Source of the DNA: JAZDCJ01 sp036311985
GTDB taxonomy: Bacteria > Actinomycetota > Actinomycetes > Actinomycetales > Micrococcaceae
Assembly (NCBI RefSeq): GCF_036311985.1
Contig: NZ_JAZDCJ010000005.1
Direction: 5' to 3' (one strand)
DNA: 19,608 nt
The notes beneath the pieces are model-generated. The model was not told where the DNA came from. It did no database searches and saw only the letters and a program-made list of their open reading frames with translations. This document shows positions 6,643-13,473 of this stretch, in pieces (the first letter of the stretch is position 1; the number at the start of each line of letters is the position of its first letter). Both the position numbers and the translations under genes were made by a program.

Positions 6643-7515
6643 ATGCCCGTCGTTACCATGCGCCAGCTGCTCGACAGCGGAGTCCACTTCGGTCACCAGA
6701 CCCGCCGCTGGAACCCGAAGATGAAGCGCTTCATCTTCACCGAGCGCAACGGCATCTACATCATCGACCTCCAGCAGTCGCTGTCCTACATCGACCGCGC
6801 CTACGAGTTCGTCAAGGCCACCGTCGCCCACGGCGGCACCGTGCTCTTCGTCGGCACCAAGAAGCAGGCCCAGGAGGCCATCGCCGAGCAGGCCACGCGC
6901 GTCAACCAGCCGTACATCAACCACCGCTGGCTCGGTGGCATGCTGACCAACTTCTCCACCGTCGCCAAGCGCGTGCAGCGGATGAAGGAACTCGAAGAGA
7001 TCAACTTCGACGACGTCGCCGGCTCGGGCCACACCAAGAAGGAACTGCTGCTGCTCAAGCGCGAGCTCACCAAGCTGCAGGCCAACCTGGGCGGCATCCG
7101 CAACCTCACCAAGACCCCGTCCGCCATCTGGATCGTGGACACCAAGAAGGAGCACCTGGCGGTCGACGAGGCCAAGAAGCTGGGCATCCCCGTGGTGGCC
7201 ATCCTCGACACCAACTGCGACCCGGATGAGGTCGACTTCCCGATCCCGGGCAACGACGACGCCATCCGCTCCGTCAACCTGCTCACCCGCGTGATCGCCG
7301 ACGCCGTTGCCGAGGGCCTCATCGCCCGCAACAACAAGGCCGCCGGCAACACCGAGGCCGCGGCCGAGCCGCTGGCCGAGTGGGAGCGCGAGCTGCTCGA
7401 GGGCAACGCCGAGGAGGCTCCGGCCGCCGAGGCCCCCGCCGCCGAGGTGCCGGCCACGGAGGCCCCCGCCACCGAGGCGCCCGCCGCCGAGGCCCCGGCC
7501 GAGGACGCCAAGTAA
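6643..7515 (+). CDS. rpsB: 30S ribosomal protein S2
   Basis: A 290-residue protein. The S2 family is plain from M-R-Q-L-L-D-S-G-V-H-F-G-H-Q-T-R-R-W-N-P (6-25), from N-H-R-W-L-G-G-M-L-T-N-F (93-104), and from P-S-A-I-W-I-V-D-T-K-K-E (159-170). S2 binds late in assembly on the 30S back side and, with S1, helps mRNA binding. Residues 258-287 form a low-complexity tail of six E-[AV]-P-A-[AT] units beyond the conserved core, as in many high-GC actinobacteria. Start ATG 6643 follows GGAAGGAG with a 7-nt gap. It is followed by tsf, the near-universal partner, after a 110-nt spacer with a hairpin. Confidence 0.98.
   Translation: MPVVTMRQLLDSGVHFGHQTRRWNPKMKRFIFTERNGIYIIDLQQSLSYIDRAYEFVKATVAHGGTVLFVGTKKQAQEAIAEQATRVNQPYINHRWLGGMLTNFSTVAKRVQRMKELEEINFDDVAGSGHTKKELLLLKRELTKLQANLGGIRNLTKTPSAIWIVDTKKEHLAVDEAKKLGIPVVAILDTNCDPDEVDFPIPGNDDAIRSVNLLTRVIADAVAEGLIARNNKAAGNTEAAAEPLAEWERELLEGNAEEAPAAEAPAAEVPATEAPATEAPAAEAPAEDAK
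7414..7503 (+). repeat. 15-bp tandem repeat (six units) in the 3' end of rpsB
   Basis: Six imperfect 15-nt units, each beginning GAG and encoding E-[AV]-P-A-[AT], run head to tail. The wobble positions vary between units, so the array is old rather than freshly expanded. Such arrays can change copy number by slippage without a frameshift. Confidence 0.85.
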
Positions 7516-7530
7516 CCATCCGAGTTTCGA

Positions 7531-7554
7531 GCCGGCGGGCGTGAGCCCGCCGGC
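7531..7554 (+). terminator. rpsB-tsf intercistronic hairpin (attenuator or processing site)
   Basis: GCCGGCGGGC (7531-7540) pairs perfectly with GCCCGCCGGC (7545-7554) around GTGA. No T tract follows. It sits 16 nt after the rpsB stop. It may partly terminate transcription or protect the rpsB 3' end, setting the S2:EF-Ts ratio. That role is inferred. Confidence 0.5.
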
Positions 7555-7625
7555 CCGGGTCAACCGGGTGCGGACCATTCCGCCGCGCCTGGAACATCAA
7601 CGAACCACACAGAATGGGGTTGCAC

Positions 7626-8465
7626 ATGGCCAACTACACCGCCGCTGACATCAAGGCCCTGCGCGAACGCACCGGCGCCGGCATGATGGACGTCAAGAAG
7701 GCCCTCGACGAGGCCAACGGCGACGCCGACAAGGCCGTCGAGATCATCCGCATCAAGGGCCTCAAGGGCGCCACCAAGCGCGAGGGCCGCTCCACCGCCG
7801 AGGGCCTCGTGGCCGCGACGGTCGTCGACGGCACCGTCGGCTACATGGTCGAGGTCAACTGCGAGACCGACTTCGTCGCCAAGAACGAGAAGTTCATCGC
7901 CCTGGCCAACAAGGTCCTCGAGGTCGCCGTCGCTTCCGGCGCCGCCGACCTGGAGACCCTCCTGGCCGCCGACGTCGACGGCAAGACCCTGGGCGACTAC
8001 GTCGTCGAAGAGGGCGCCGTGCTCGGCGAGAAGGTCGTCGTGCGCCGTCTGGCCCGCGTCGAGGGCGCCACGGTCGACGCCTACCTGCACAAGACGTCCA
8101 AGGACCTCCCGGCCCAGGTCGGCGTGCTCCTGTCCGTCGACGGTTCCGGCGAGGCCGCCCAGACCGTCGCCCACGATGTCGCCGTGCACACCGCCGCGAT
8201 GGCTCCGACGTACGTCTCCCGCGACGAGGTCCCGGCCGAGACCGTCGAGAACGAGCGCCGCATCGCCGACGAGACGGCCCGCGCCGAGGGCAAGCCCGAG
8301 GCCGCGCTGACGAAGATCGTCGAAGGACGCCTGACCGGCTTCTTCAAGGAGATCGTCCTCGTGGACCAGGCGTTCGCCAAGGACGCCAAGAAGACCGTCG
8401 GCAAAGTCCTCGACGAGGCCGGCGTTGCCGCTACCGGCTTCGCGCGTTTCCGCGTAGGCTCCTAG
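7626..8465 (+). CDS. tsf: Elongation factor Ts
   Basis: A 279-residue protein, the nucleotide exchange factor that releases GDP from EF-Tu. The N-terminal UBA-like domain has L-R-E-R-T-G-A-G-M-M-D-V-K-K-A-L (12-27). The core carries the EF-Tu-binding T-D-F-V-A motif (81-85) in the context C-E-T-D-F-V-A-K-N-E. H-V-A-like signature positions appear in A-H-D-V-A-V-H-T-A-A-M (about 180-190). The length is normal for the family. ATG 7626 places the N-terminus as M-A-N-Y-T-A-A-D-I-K. An in-frame ATG at 7614 would add four residues; a GGGGT about 6 nt before 7626 serves as a modest ribosome binding site. The strong terminator at 8508-8543 ends the rpsB-tsf transcript. Confidence 0.97.
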   Translation: MANYTAADIKALRERTGAGMMDVKKALDEANGDADKAVEIIRIKGLKGATKREGRSTAEGLVAATVVDGTVGYMVEVNCETDFVAKNEKFIALANKVLEVAVASGAADLETLLAADVDGKTLGDYVVEEGAVLGEKVVVRRLARVEGATVDAYLHKTSKDLPAQVGVLLSVDGSGEAAQTVAHDVAVHTAAMAPTYVSRDEVPAETVENERRIADETARAEGKPEAALTKIVEGRLTGFFKEIVLVDQAFAKDAKKTVGKVLDEAGVAATGFARFRVGS

Positions 8466-8507
8466 CAGGACCAAGGCGGCCGGATACCGCCCGCCGCGCA
8501 AGGCAGC

Positions 8508-8543
8508 AAAGGGGGTGGCCACCACACGGTGGCCACCCCTTTT
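8508..8543 (+). terminator. Rho-independent terminator after tsf
   Basis: AAAGGGGGTGGCCACC (8508-8523) pairs with GGTGGCCACCCCTTTT (8528-8543) around ACAC. This is a 16-bp stem with one G-T pair, ending in four T. It is the strongest terminator in the window and separates rpsB-tsf from pyrH-frr-cdsA. Confidence 0.92.
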
Positions 8544-8636
8544 CCCTGCCGTCCCGCCCCTTCCGGCGGGCCGCCCACCACAGACCACCCAGCAGCCAAG
8601 ACGACGGCGGATCCCGGGTCCGCGACAGGAGGCACC

Positions 8637-9392
8637 ATGGAAGCCACGCAGGAACAGGCAGCACCGCTCACGGCCGAGGAGACCGCCCCGCAGCGTCGGC
8701 GCGTGTTGCTGAAGCTCTCCGGCGAGGTGTTCGGCGGCGGCAAGCTCGGCGTGGATCCCGAGACCGTGCGCGGCATCGCGCGCCAGATCGCCGAGACCGT
8801 CGGCCAGGTCGAGACCGCGATCGTCGTCGGCGGAGGCAACTTCTTCCGCGGCGCCGAGCTGAGCCAGTCCGGCATGGACCGCTCGCGTGCCGACTACATG
8901 GGCATGCTGGGAACCGTCATGAACTGCCTCGCGCTGCAGGACTTCCTCGAGCAGGCAGGCGTCGAGACCCGCGTCCAGTCGGCGATCTCCATGGCCCAGG
9001 TCGCCGAGGCCTACATTCCGCGCCGCGCCATCCGCCACCTCGAGAAGGACCGCGTCGTCATCTTCGGCGCCGGCGCCGGCCTTCCCTACTTCTCCACCGA
9101 CACGGTCGCCGCACAGCGCGCGCTCGAGGTGCGCGCCGACGTCGTCCTCATGGCCAAGAGCGGCGTCGACGGCATCTACACCGCCGATCCGAAGAAGGAC
9201 CCGTCCGCCGTCAAGCTGGACACCCTGACCTACGACGAGGCGCTCATCAAGAACATCCGGGTCATGGACCAGACCGCGATGACGATGTGCAAGGACAACA
9301 GGCTCGAGATGATGGTGTTCGGGATGGAGGGCGACGGCAACGTCACGCGTGCCATCCTCGGCGAGGAAATGGGAACCCGCGTCACCGTCTGA
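8637..9392 (+). CDS. pyrH: UMP kinase
   Basis: A 251-residue amino-acid-kinase-fold enzyme phosphorylating UMP to UDP with ATP, in the cytoplasm, for pyrimidine nucleotide supply. Clear signs are V-L-L-K-L-S-G-E (23-30, ATP/phosphate binding), V-V-G-G-G-N-F-F-R-G (63-72), and D-Y-M-G-M-L-G-T-V-M-N-C-L-A-L (86-100). F-G-A-G-A-G-L-P-Y-F-S-T-D-T (143-156) and K-S-G-V-D-G-I-Y-T-A-D-P (174-185) complete the set. The first 20 residues are an unconserved extension, as usual in actinobacteria. Start ATG 8637 follows AGGAGG with a 4-nt gap. The gene lies 82 nt before frr, as in most bacteria. Confidence 0.97.
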   Translation: MEATQEQAAPLTAEETAPQRRRVLLKLSGEVFGGGKLGVDPETVRGIARQIAETVGQVETAIVVGGGNFFRGAELSQSGMDRSRADYMGMLGTVMNCLALQDFLEQAGVETRVQSAISMAQVAEAYIPRRAIRHLEKDRVVIFGAGAGLPYFSTDTVAAQRALEVRADVVLMAKSGVDGIYTADPKKDPSAVKLDTLTYDEALIKNIRVMDQTAMTMCKDNRLEMMVFGMEGDGNVTRAILGEEMGTRVTV

Positions 9393-9430
9393 GCAGGTGG
9401 CATAGGATGATCCAAGAGCCCGTTCAAGCC

Positions 9431-9456
9431 CCGGGGACCGCGACTTCGCGGCCCGG
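9431..9456 (+). other. Hairpin in the pyrH-frr spacer
   Basis: CCGCG (9438-9442) pairs with CGCGG (9447-9451) around ACTT, extended below by CCGGG/CCCGG (9431-9435/9452-9456) with a 2-nt bulge. It ends seven bases before the frr ribosome binding site (AAGGAG 9463-9468). Upstream, TAGGAT at 9403-9408 could be a -10 for a separate frr promoter. Both are weak calls. Confidence 0.35.
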
Positions 9457-9474
9457 ATCCCGAAGGAGAAGACA

Positions 9475-10032
9475 GTGATTGACGAAACCCTGCTGGACGC
9501 CGCGGACAAGATGGAGCGTTCCGTCGAGGCGGCGAAGGAAGACTTCGCCACGATCCGCACCGGCCGGGCAAACCCCGCCCTCTACTCCAAGGTCCTCGTG
9601 GACTACTACGGTTCGCCGACGCCGCTGCAGCAGCTCGCCTCCTTCGGCGTCCCGGACGCACGGACCATCCTCATCACCCCCTACGACACCTCCGCGCTGC
9701 GCGAGATCGAGAAGGCGCTGAGCGATTCGGAGATCGGCGCCAACCCGTCCAACGACGGCAAGGTCATCCGCGTGGTCCTGCCCGAGCTCACCGCGGAGCG
9801 GCGCAAGGAATACGTCAAGGTCGTCAAGGGCAAGGGCGAGGACGCCAAGGTCGCGATCCGCAACCACCGCCGCAAGGCCAAGGACGCCCTGGACAAGCTC
9901 GTCAAGGACGGCGAGGTCGGCGAGGACGACGGCGCGCGCGGCGAGAAGGAACTCGACGCCCTGACCAAGAAGAGCACCGACGCGATCGACGAGCTGCTCA
10001 AGCGCAAGGAAGCGGAGCTGCTGGAGGTCTGA
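9475..10032 (+). CDS. frr: Ribosome recycling factor
   Basis: A 185-residue protein of exactly the usual family length. With EF-G it splits post-termination ribosomes. The hallmark R-T-G-R-A-N-P-A-L (28-36) lies in the first long helix. The P-L-Q-Q-L-A-S (48-54) and P-Y-D-T-S-A-L-R-E-I-E-K-A (68-80) elements of the second domain follow. The C-terminal helical bundle (about 105-185) is rich in K/E/D as expected. The start is GTG 9475, with AAGGAG six bases upstream; no ATG fits the family N-terminus. The stop TGA overlaps the cdsA start (TGATG), implying translational coupling. Confidence 0.97.
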   Translation: MIDETLLDAADKMERSVEAAKEDFATIRTGRANPALYSKVLVDYYGSPTPLQQLASFGVPDARTILITPYDTSALREIEKALSDSEIGANPSNDGKVIRVVLPELTAERRKEYVKVVKGKGEDAKVAIRNHRRKAKDALDKLVKDGEVGEDDGARGEKELDALTKKSTDAIDELLKRKEAELLEV

Positions 10033-10937
10033 TGACGACCCCGACGCAGCCGGACGTCCCTCCGCCGGACGCCGGGCCACCGCCCGCCGCCCCGACGCGG
10101 CGTTCGATGCGAGGCGGCAAGCAGTCCCGGGCGGGACGCGACCTTCCGGCCGCGATCGTTGTGGGCGTGCTGCTCCTGGCGGCCGTCCTGCTGGGCATGT
10201 TCCTCCTGCCGCTGGCGTTCGTGGTGACGATCTCGTTGTTCGGCGTCGTCGGATGCTGGGAGATCAGCCGGGCGCTGACGGCCGCGAAGGTCCAGGTTCC
10301 GCTCGCACCGCTGGCCGTCGGATCCGTGGCGATGCCGTTCTCGGCCTACTACGCCGGGGCCGAGGGGCTGGGGTTCGCCCTGGCCGGGACGGCGGTGCTC
10401 GCCCTGCTGTGGCGGGTCATCGAAGGCGGCCCCGGGGCCTTGCGCTCCGTGATGTCCTCCGTGTTCATCGCGCTCTGGGTGCCGTTCCTGATCAGCTTCG
10501 CGGTGCTGCTGCTGAACGAGGACCACGGGCCGTACAAGGTGGCCACGTTGCTGCTGCTCGTGGTCGCCAACGATACCTTCGGCTACCTCGTGGGTGCCTT
10601 CCTCGGCAAGCATCCGATGGCGCCGAAGATCAGTCCCAAGAAGTCCTGGGAGGGCTTCGGCGGGTCCGTCGCCGGGGCCGTGGCCGTGGGCATCCTGGCC
10701 ACGGTGTTCCTTCTGGACCAGCCCTGGTGGGCCGGCGTGCCGCTCGCGATGGCCACGGTTGCGGCCGCGACGGCCGGGGACCTGTCGGAGTCGATGGTCA
10801 AGCGCGAGCTCGGCATCAAGGACATGAGCAACCTCCTGCCGGGCCATGGGGGAGTCATGGACCGCCTCGATTCGGTGGTCTTCGCGGCTCCCGTCTCCTA
10901 CATCCTGTCGGTGCTGCTGCTGCCCGGCGGCGGATAG
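10032..10937 (+). CDS. cdsA: Phosphatidate cytidylyltransferase (CDP-diglyceride synthase)
   Basis: A 301-residue membrane enzyme forming CDP-diacylglycerol from phosphatidic acid and CTP, the precursor used by phosphatidyltransferases such as the one at 1210-1830. The signature S-x-V-K-R-x4-K-D...L-P-G-H-G-G-x-x-D-R-x-D is complete at residues 254-280. A-N-D-T-F-G-Y (179-185) and S-P-K-K-S-W-E-G (201-208) are also conserved. About eight TM helices are visible. The first 38 residues are Pro-rich, then basic, and unconserved. ATG 10032 overlaps the frr stop. A Rho-independent terminator lies 25 nt downstream, so cdsA ends this operon. Confidence 0.96.
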   Translation: MTTPTQPDVPPPDAGPPPAAPTRRSMRGGKQSRAGRDLPAAIVVGVLLLAAVLLGMFLLPLAFVVTISLFGVVGCWEISRALTAAKVQVPLAPLAVGSVAMPFSAYYAGAEGLGFALAGTAVLALLWRVIEGGPGALRSVMSSVFIALWVPFLISFAVLLLNEDHGPYKVATLLLLVVANDTFGYLVGAFLGKHPMAPKISPKKSWEGFGGSVAGAVAVGILATVFLLDQPWWAGVPLAMATVAAATAGDLSESMVKRELGIKDMSNLLPGHGGVMDRLDSVVFAAPVSYILSVLLLPGGG

Positions 10938-10962
10938 GCCGCCCGGCGCAAGGGAATCACCA

Positions 10963-10994
10963 GGAAGGGCCCCGGCTGATGGCGGGGCCCTTTC
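10963..10994 (+). terminator. Rho-independent terminator after cdsA
   Basis: GGGCCCC (10967-10973) pairs with GGGGCCC (10984-10990), extended outward by GGAA with TTTC and inward by one G-C pair. A short TTT follows the stem. It closes the pyrH-frr-cdsA unit. Confidence 0.8.
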
Positions 10995-11009
10995 CGTGTT
11001 GCCTGCCGG

Positions 11010-11029
11010 GCCGGTTGTGGACAACCGGC
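11010..11029. promoter_or_regulatory. 20-bp inverted repeat containing a DnaA-box-like core
   Basis: GCCGGTTGT (11010-11018) and ACAACCGGC (11021-11029) are perfect inverted arms around GG. The minus strand reads TTGTCCACA in the middle, which equals the DnaA box preferred in high-GC actinobacteria. It lies 20 bp upstream of a TAGGAT -10-like hexamer (11049-11054) of the lipoprotein gene, so it could be an operator or a DnaA-titration site. Confidence 0.5.
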
Positions 11030-11048
11030 TACGGACGTCATTTCGCGA

Positions 11049-11054
11049 TAGGAT
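11049..11054 (+). promoter_or_regulatory. Possible -10 element of the lipoprotein gene
   Basis: TAGGAT, followed by a run of five T, lies 38 nt before the ATG in a locally AT-rich stretch. A -35 match at proper spacing is not seen. Confidence 0.4.
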
Positions 11055-11091
11055 GTTTTTACTTCTGGTGTCAACATTCTGTGAGGTCCCC

Positions 11092-11745
11092 ATGCTGAGC
11101 CGTTCGATCGCGCGGTCGCGCCTCCTGGCCGTTCCCCTGGCCGTTGCCCTGCTCGCGGCCGGGTGTGCGGGCGGCGGGGAGGCCGAGCCCGGGTCACCGG
11201 AGACCTCCTCCGGGGCGGCTCCCACCTCGTCGGCGGCGCTTTCATCGAGCGCGGCACCGAGCAGTGCTTCGCCGACGCCCGTCCCGGCGAGCTCGACGGG
11301 CCCCGCCGAGAACTGGCCCGTTCCGGAGATGCCGGCGGAGGCCAAGGAGCAGACGGCGGAGGGGCTCAAGGCCTTCGTCGAGTACTACTTCGACCTCATC
11401 AACTACACGGGGCAGACTCAGGACTCGGCTCCGCTCAAGGCCGTTACGTCGCGTTCCTGTGAGCTGTGTGCCACGGCATTCATCGACGTGGCCGACCTGA
11501 ACAAGGAAGCGGGCGCGTGGATCGTTGGCGGGGAGCACGATGTGACGGTGTTCACCTCCCACAGCGAGGAAGCGGGCACTGGAATCGCGACATTCGGAGT
11601 GGTGGTCGCACCGATGACGATTTACAACAGCGATGGGACGCTCAACGGCGAGGCCGAGGAGGAAGAGGACATTCTCGGCGCCATTTCGACTGAGTTCGAC
11701 GATGGTTGGACCGTTGTGGGGTTCGATGTCTCGGAAGACTCCTAG
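11092..11745 (+). CDS. DUF6318-like secreted lipoprotein
   Basis: A 217-residue predicted lipoprotein. Basic residues and a hydrophobic core are followed by the lipobox L-A-A-G-C with the lipidated Cys at 25. Residues 26-72 are a Ser/Ala/Pro/Thr linker, probably spanning the wall and possibly glycosylated. The globular part begins P-V-P-E-M-P-A-E-A-K-E (76-86). It contains K-A-F-V-E-Y-Y-F-D-L-I-N-Y (93-105) and a C-E-L-C pair (C123/C126), matching the DUF6318 pattern I know from Micrococcaceae. Its function is unknown; the fold may be NTF2/SnoaL-like. Start ATG 11092 has GAGGT upstream. The stop lies two bases before the GTG of the next gene. Third-position A/T rises to about 23% from residue 104 on, against a few percent in neighbouring genes. 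Confidence 0.75.
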   Translation: MLSRSIARSRLLAVPLAVALLAAGCAGGGEAEPGSPETSSGAAPTSSAALSSSAAPSSASPTPVPASSTGPAENWPVPEMPAEAKEQTAEGLKAFVEYYFDLINYTGQTQDSAPLKAVTSRSCELCATAFIDVADLNKEAGAWIVGGEHDVTVFTSHSEEAGTGIATFGVVVAPMTIYNSDGTLNGEAEEEEDILGAISTEFDDGWTVVGFDVSEDS

Positions 11746-11747
11746 CC

Positions 11748-12701
11748 GTGAGTTGTCGATTCAGCTTCCTGAGGATCGCCGTTTGCCTCGTGCTGGTCGC
11801 GGCTGGCATCTCGCTAGCGGGCGTTCATGAGGCAGCTGCCGCCGCGAACTGCGGCCGGGGATATGGCCTGAGCGGTGGCAACGCGCACGCCAAGACGACA
11901 GGGTGTACTACGAAGAAGCCAGGGTCGGCCGGATGGGCTGGGACGACTTCTGATCACATTGACGTAGGCCCTAAGCTCCAGTATCGAGTCGTGTACATTC
12001 AGGGTTGCTCTGCCGAACAGGCCGCGTTGGGTTCATGTATCGCCTTGAGCGAGGTGCCATGTGCCGACGGCTCGTACATGACGACGCGTCGGGTGTTTGC
12101 GCTGAACGGTCCGCGCGAAGGCCAGGTTGTCGAGACGCGAACCTACTGCCGCGACGAACCCGAGCCGACCATCGTGGGCCTGGAGCAGGAGATCGCCGTG
12201 GTCACGCCGGAGCGCTTCCAGGAGTTCCCGATCCTCGCGTCGTCGGTCGTGAGCCAGCCGGACGGGTTCTCGCTGCGCAATGGCCACGCGCATCTCTACG
12301 CGGAATCGGAGACCCAGACGTTCAGCGTCACGATCTTCGACCAGGACGTGCGGGTGCGGGCCATCCCGACGACGTGGGTCTGGGACTACGGGGACGGCGA
12401 GACGGTGCGCCGCGACTTCGCCGGAGCGCCGATGCCGGACCACGACCTGGCGGTCGAGACTCCGAGCAGCCACGTCTACACGGAGACCGGCGACTTCCAG
12501 GTCCGGTTGACCACCCTCTACCGGGGCGAGTACTCGACCGAGGGCGGACCGTGGACTCCGATCCCCGGGGTCGCCGGCGTCCCGAGCGACCCGCTGACGA
12601 TGAGCGTCTGGCGGACCAGGAAGCTCCTGGTCGCGGAGGACTGCACGGCCAATCCGGACGGACCCGGCTGCGCCTCGCCGTTCGTCGGCGACGACGAGTG
12701 A
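11748..12701 (+). CDS. Secreted PKD-domain protein, mosaic N-terminus
   Basis: A 317-residue exported protein. The hydrophobic core (about 9-24) and A-A-A-A-A (29-33) give a Sec signal peptide, with no lipobox. Residues 35-134 are Cys-rich (C35, C53, C87, C97, C105, C134) and I do not recognise the fold. Residues about 185-262 form a PKD-like beta domain: W-V-W-D-Y-G-D-G-E (210-218), then S-H-V-Y-T-E-T-G-D-F-Q-V-R-L (241-254). The tail adds C299/C308. PKD domains usually serve surface adhesion or binding. The GTG start 11748 follows the lipoprotein stop by two bases, so the two are co-translated and probably act together outside the cell. Codons 1-134 end in A/T about 31% of the time, but only about 5% thereafter: a sharp composition break inside the gene. 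Confidence 0.75.
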   Translation: MSCRFSFLRIAVCLVLVAAGISLAGVHEAAAAANCGRGYGLSGGNAHAKTTGCTTKKPGSAGWAGTTSDHIDVGPKLQYRVVYIQGCSAEQAALGSCIALSEVPCADGSYMTTRRVFALNGPREGQVVETRTYCRDEPEPTIVGLEQEIAVVTPERFQEFPILASSVVSQPDGFSLRNGHAHLYAESETQTFSVTIFDQDVRVRAIPTTWVWDYGDGETVRRDFAGAPMPDHDLAVETPSSHVYTETGDFQVRLTTLYRGEYSTEGGPWTPIPGVAGVPSDPLTMSVWRTRKLLVAEDCTANPDGPGCASPFVGDDE

Positions 12702-12800
12702 CGGCGGACGCCCCTGCCGGCGCCGGGGACCGCCGGCCCCGGAGCCACGACGTCCGCACGCCTCCGGCGCCGGGTGGGAGCCGCACTTGCGACTGCTGGG

Positions 12801-12806
12801 TAAGAT
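12801..12806 (+). promoter_or_regulatory. Possible -10 element of the DivIVA-repeat gene
   Basis: TAAGAT matches five of six -10 consensus bases and stands in a GC-rich spacer 83 nt before the start. The nearby TTGCGA (12787-12792) is too close (8 nt) to be its -35, so this is tentative. Confidence 0.35.
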
Positions 12807-12888
12807 GGTCTGAGCGGTCCGCCCCGGCGGCCGCGCTTTGATGAGCATCCAGTCCGAGCGGCGCCGGCCGAAGTTGAGGAAGACCGTA

Positions 12889-13473
12889 GTGAGCCACGAG
12901 ACCACATCGACGACGCAGACGCCCTTCGAACGTGTCCCGGCCCAGGAGTTCGGCTACAACATCCGCCAGGTGGACAACTTCCTGGCCCGCGCCCGGGCGA
13001 CCTTCAACGGCGCAGGCGATGACGAGAGCATCGTGACAAGCCACCTGATCCGCCGCACCGCGTTCGAGCCTCAGAAGGGCGGCTACGACGCCCGCGAGGT
13101 CGACCTCGCGCTGGACCGCCTCGAGGACGTCTTCGCCCAGCGCGAGCGCGAGGCGCTCATCGAGGGCCAGGGCGAGGAGGCCTGGCTCCAGCAGGTCGGA
13201 CGGCTCTCCGCCATCCTCCGCGGCCGGCTGCACCGCGAGCCGGGAGAGCGCTTCCGCCGCCCCAGCCGCCGCGGCGCCCCCAGCTACAACGTCGAGGACG
13301 TCGACGAGCTCTGCTCCCAGCTCGTCGACTACTTCGAGAACGACACTCCGATGAGCGTCGACGTCGTCCGGCGCGCGACTTTCCGCGAGGCGCGGGGCCA
13401 CGAGGGCTACGAGGAGAGCCAGGTCGACGCCTTCCTGGACCGCGTCGTGGAGCTCATGGCCTCGATCGACTAG
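12889..13473 (+). CDS. DivIVA-domain (DivI1A-repeat) protein
   Basis: A 194-residue soluble protein built from four short modules of the DivIVA N-terminal type, each with an aromatic residue, three to four variable residues, then V-D-x-x-L/F. They are G-Y-N-I-R-Q-V-D-N-F-L (residues 22-32), G-Y-D-A-R-E-V-D-L-A-L (65-75), S-Y-N-V-E-D-V-D-E-L-C (128-138) and G-Y-E-E-S-Q-V-D-A-F-L (170-180). Two are preceded by R-R-[TA]-[AT]-F. No long coiled coil follows, unlike true DivIVA/Wag31, so it is not the polar scaffold itself; it may attach to curved membrane or to Wag31. Start GTG 12889 follows GAGGAAG by six bases. An upstream in-frame ATG at 12841 lacks a ribosome binding site and family similarity. 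The 3' end overlaps the convergent symporter gene by 20 nt. Confidence 0.8.
   Translation: MSHETTSTTQTPFERVPAQEFGYNIRQVDNFLARARATFNGAGDDESIVTSHLIRRTAFEPQKGGYDAREVDLALDRLEDVFAQREREALIEGQGEEAWLQQVGRLSAILRGRLHREPGERFRRPSRRGAPSYNVEDVDELCSQLVDYFENDTPMSVDVVRRATFREARGHEGYEESQVDAFLDRVVELMASID

Noticed and set aside
7560..9560. A 666-codon open frame on the minus strand
   Set aside because: It is antisense to tsf and pyrH, which are certain; long antisense frames are common in DNA with G/C third positions. The product is a low-complexity mix of G, A, L, D and V.
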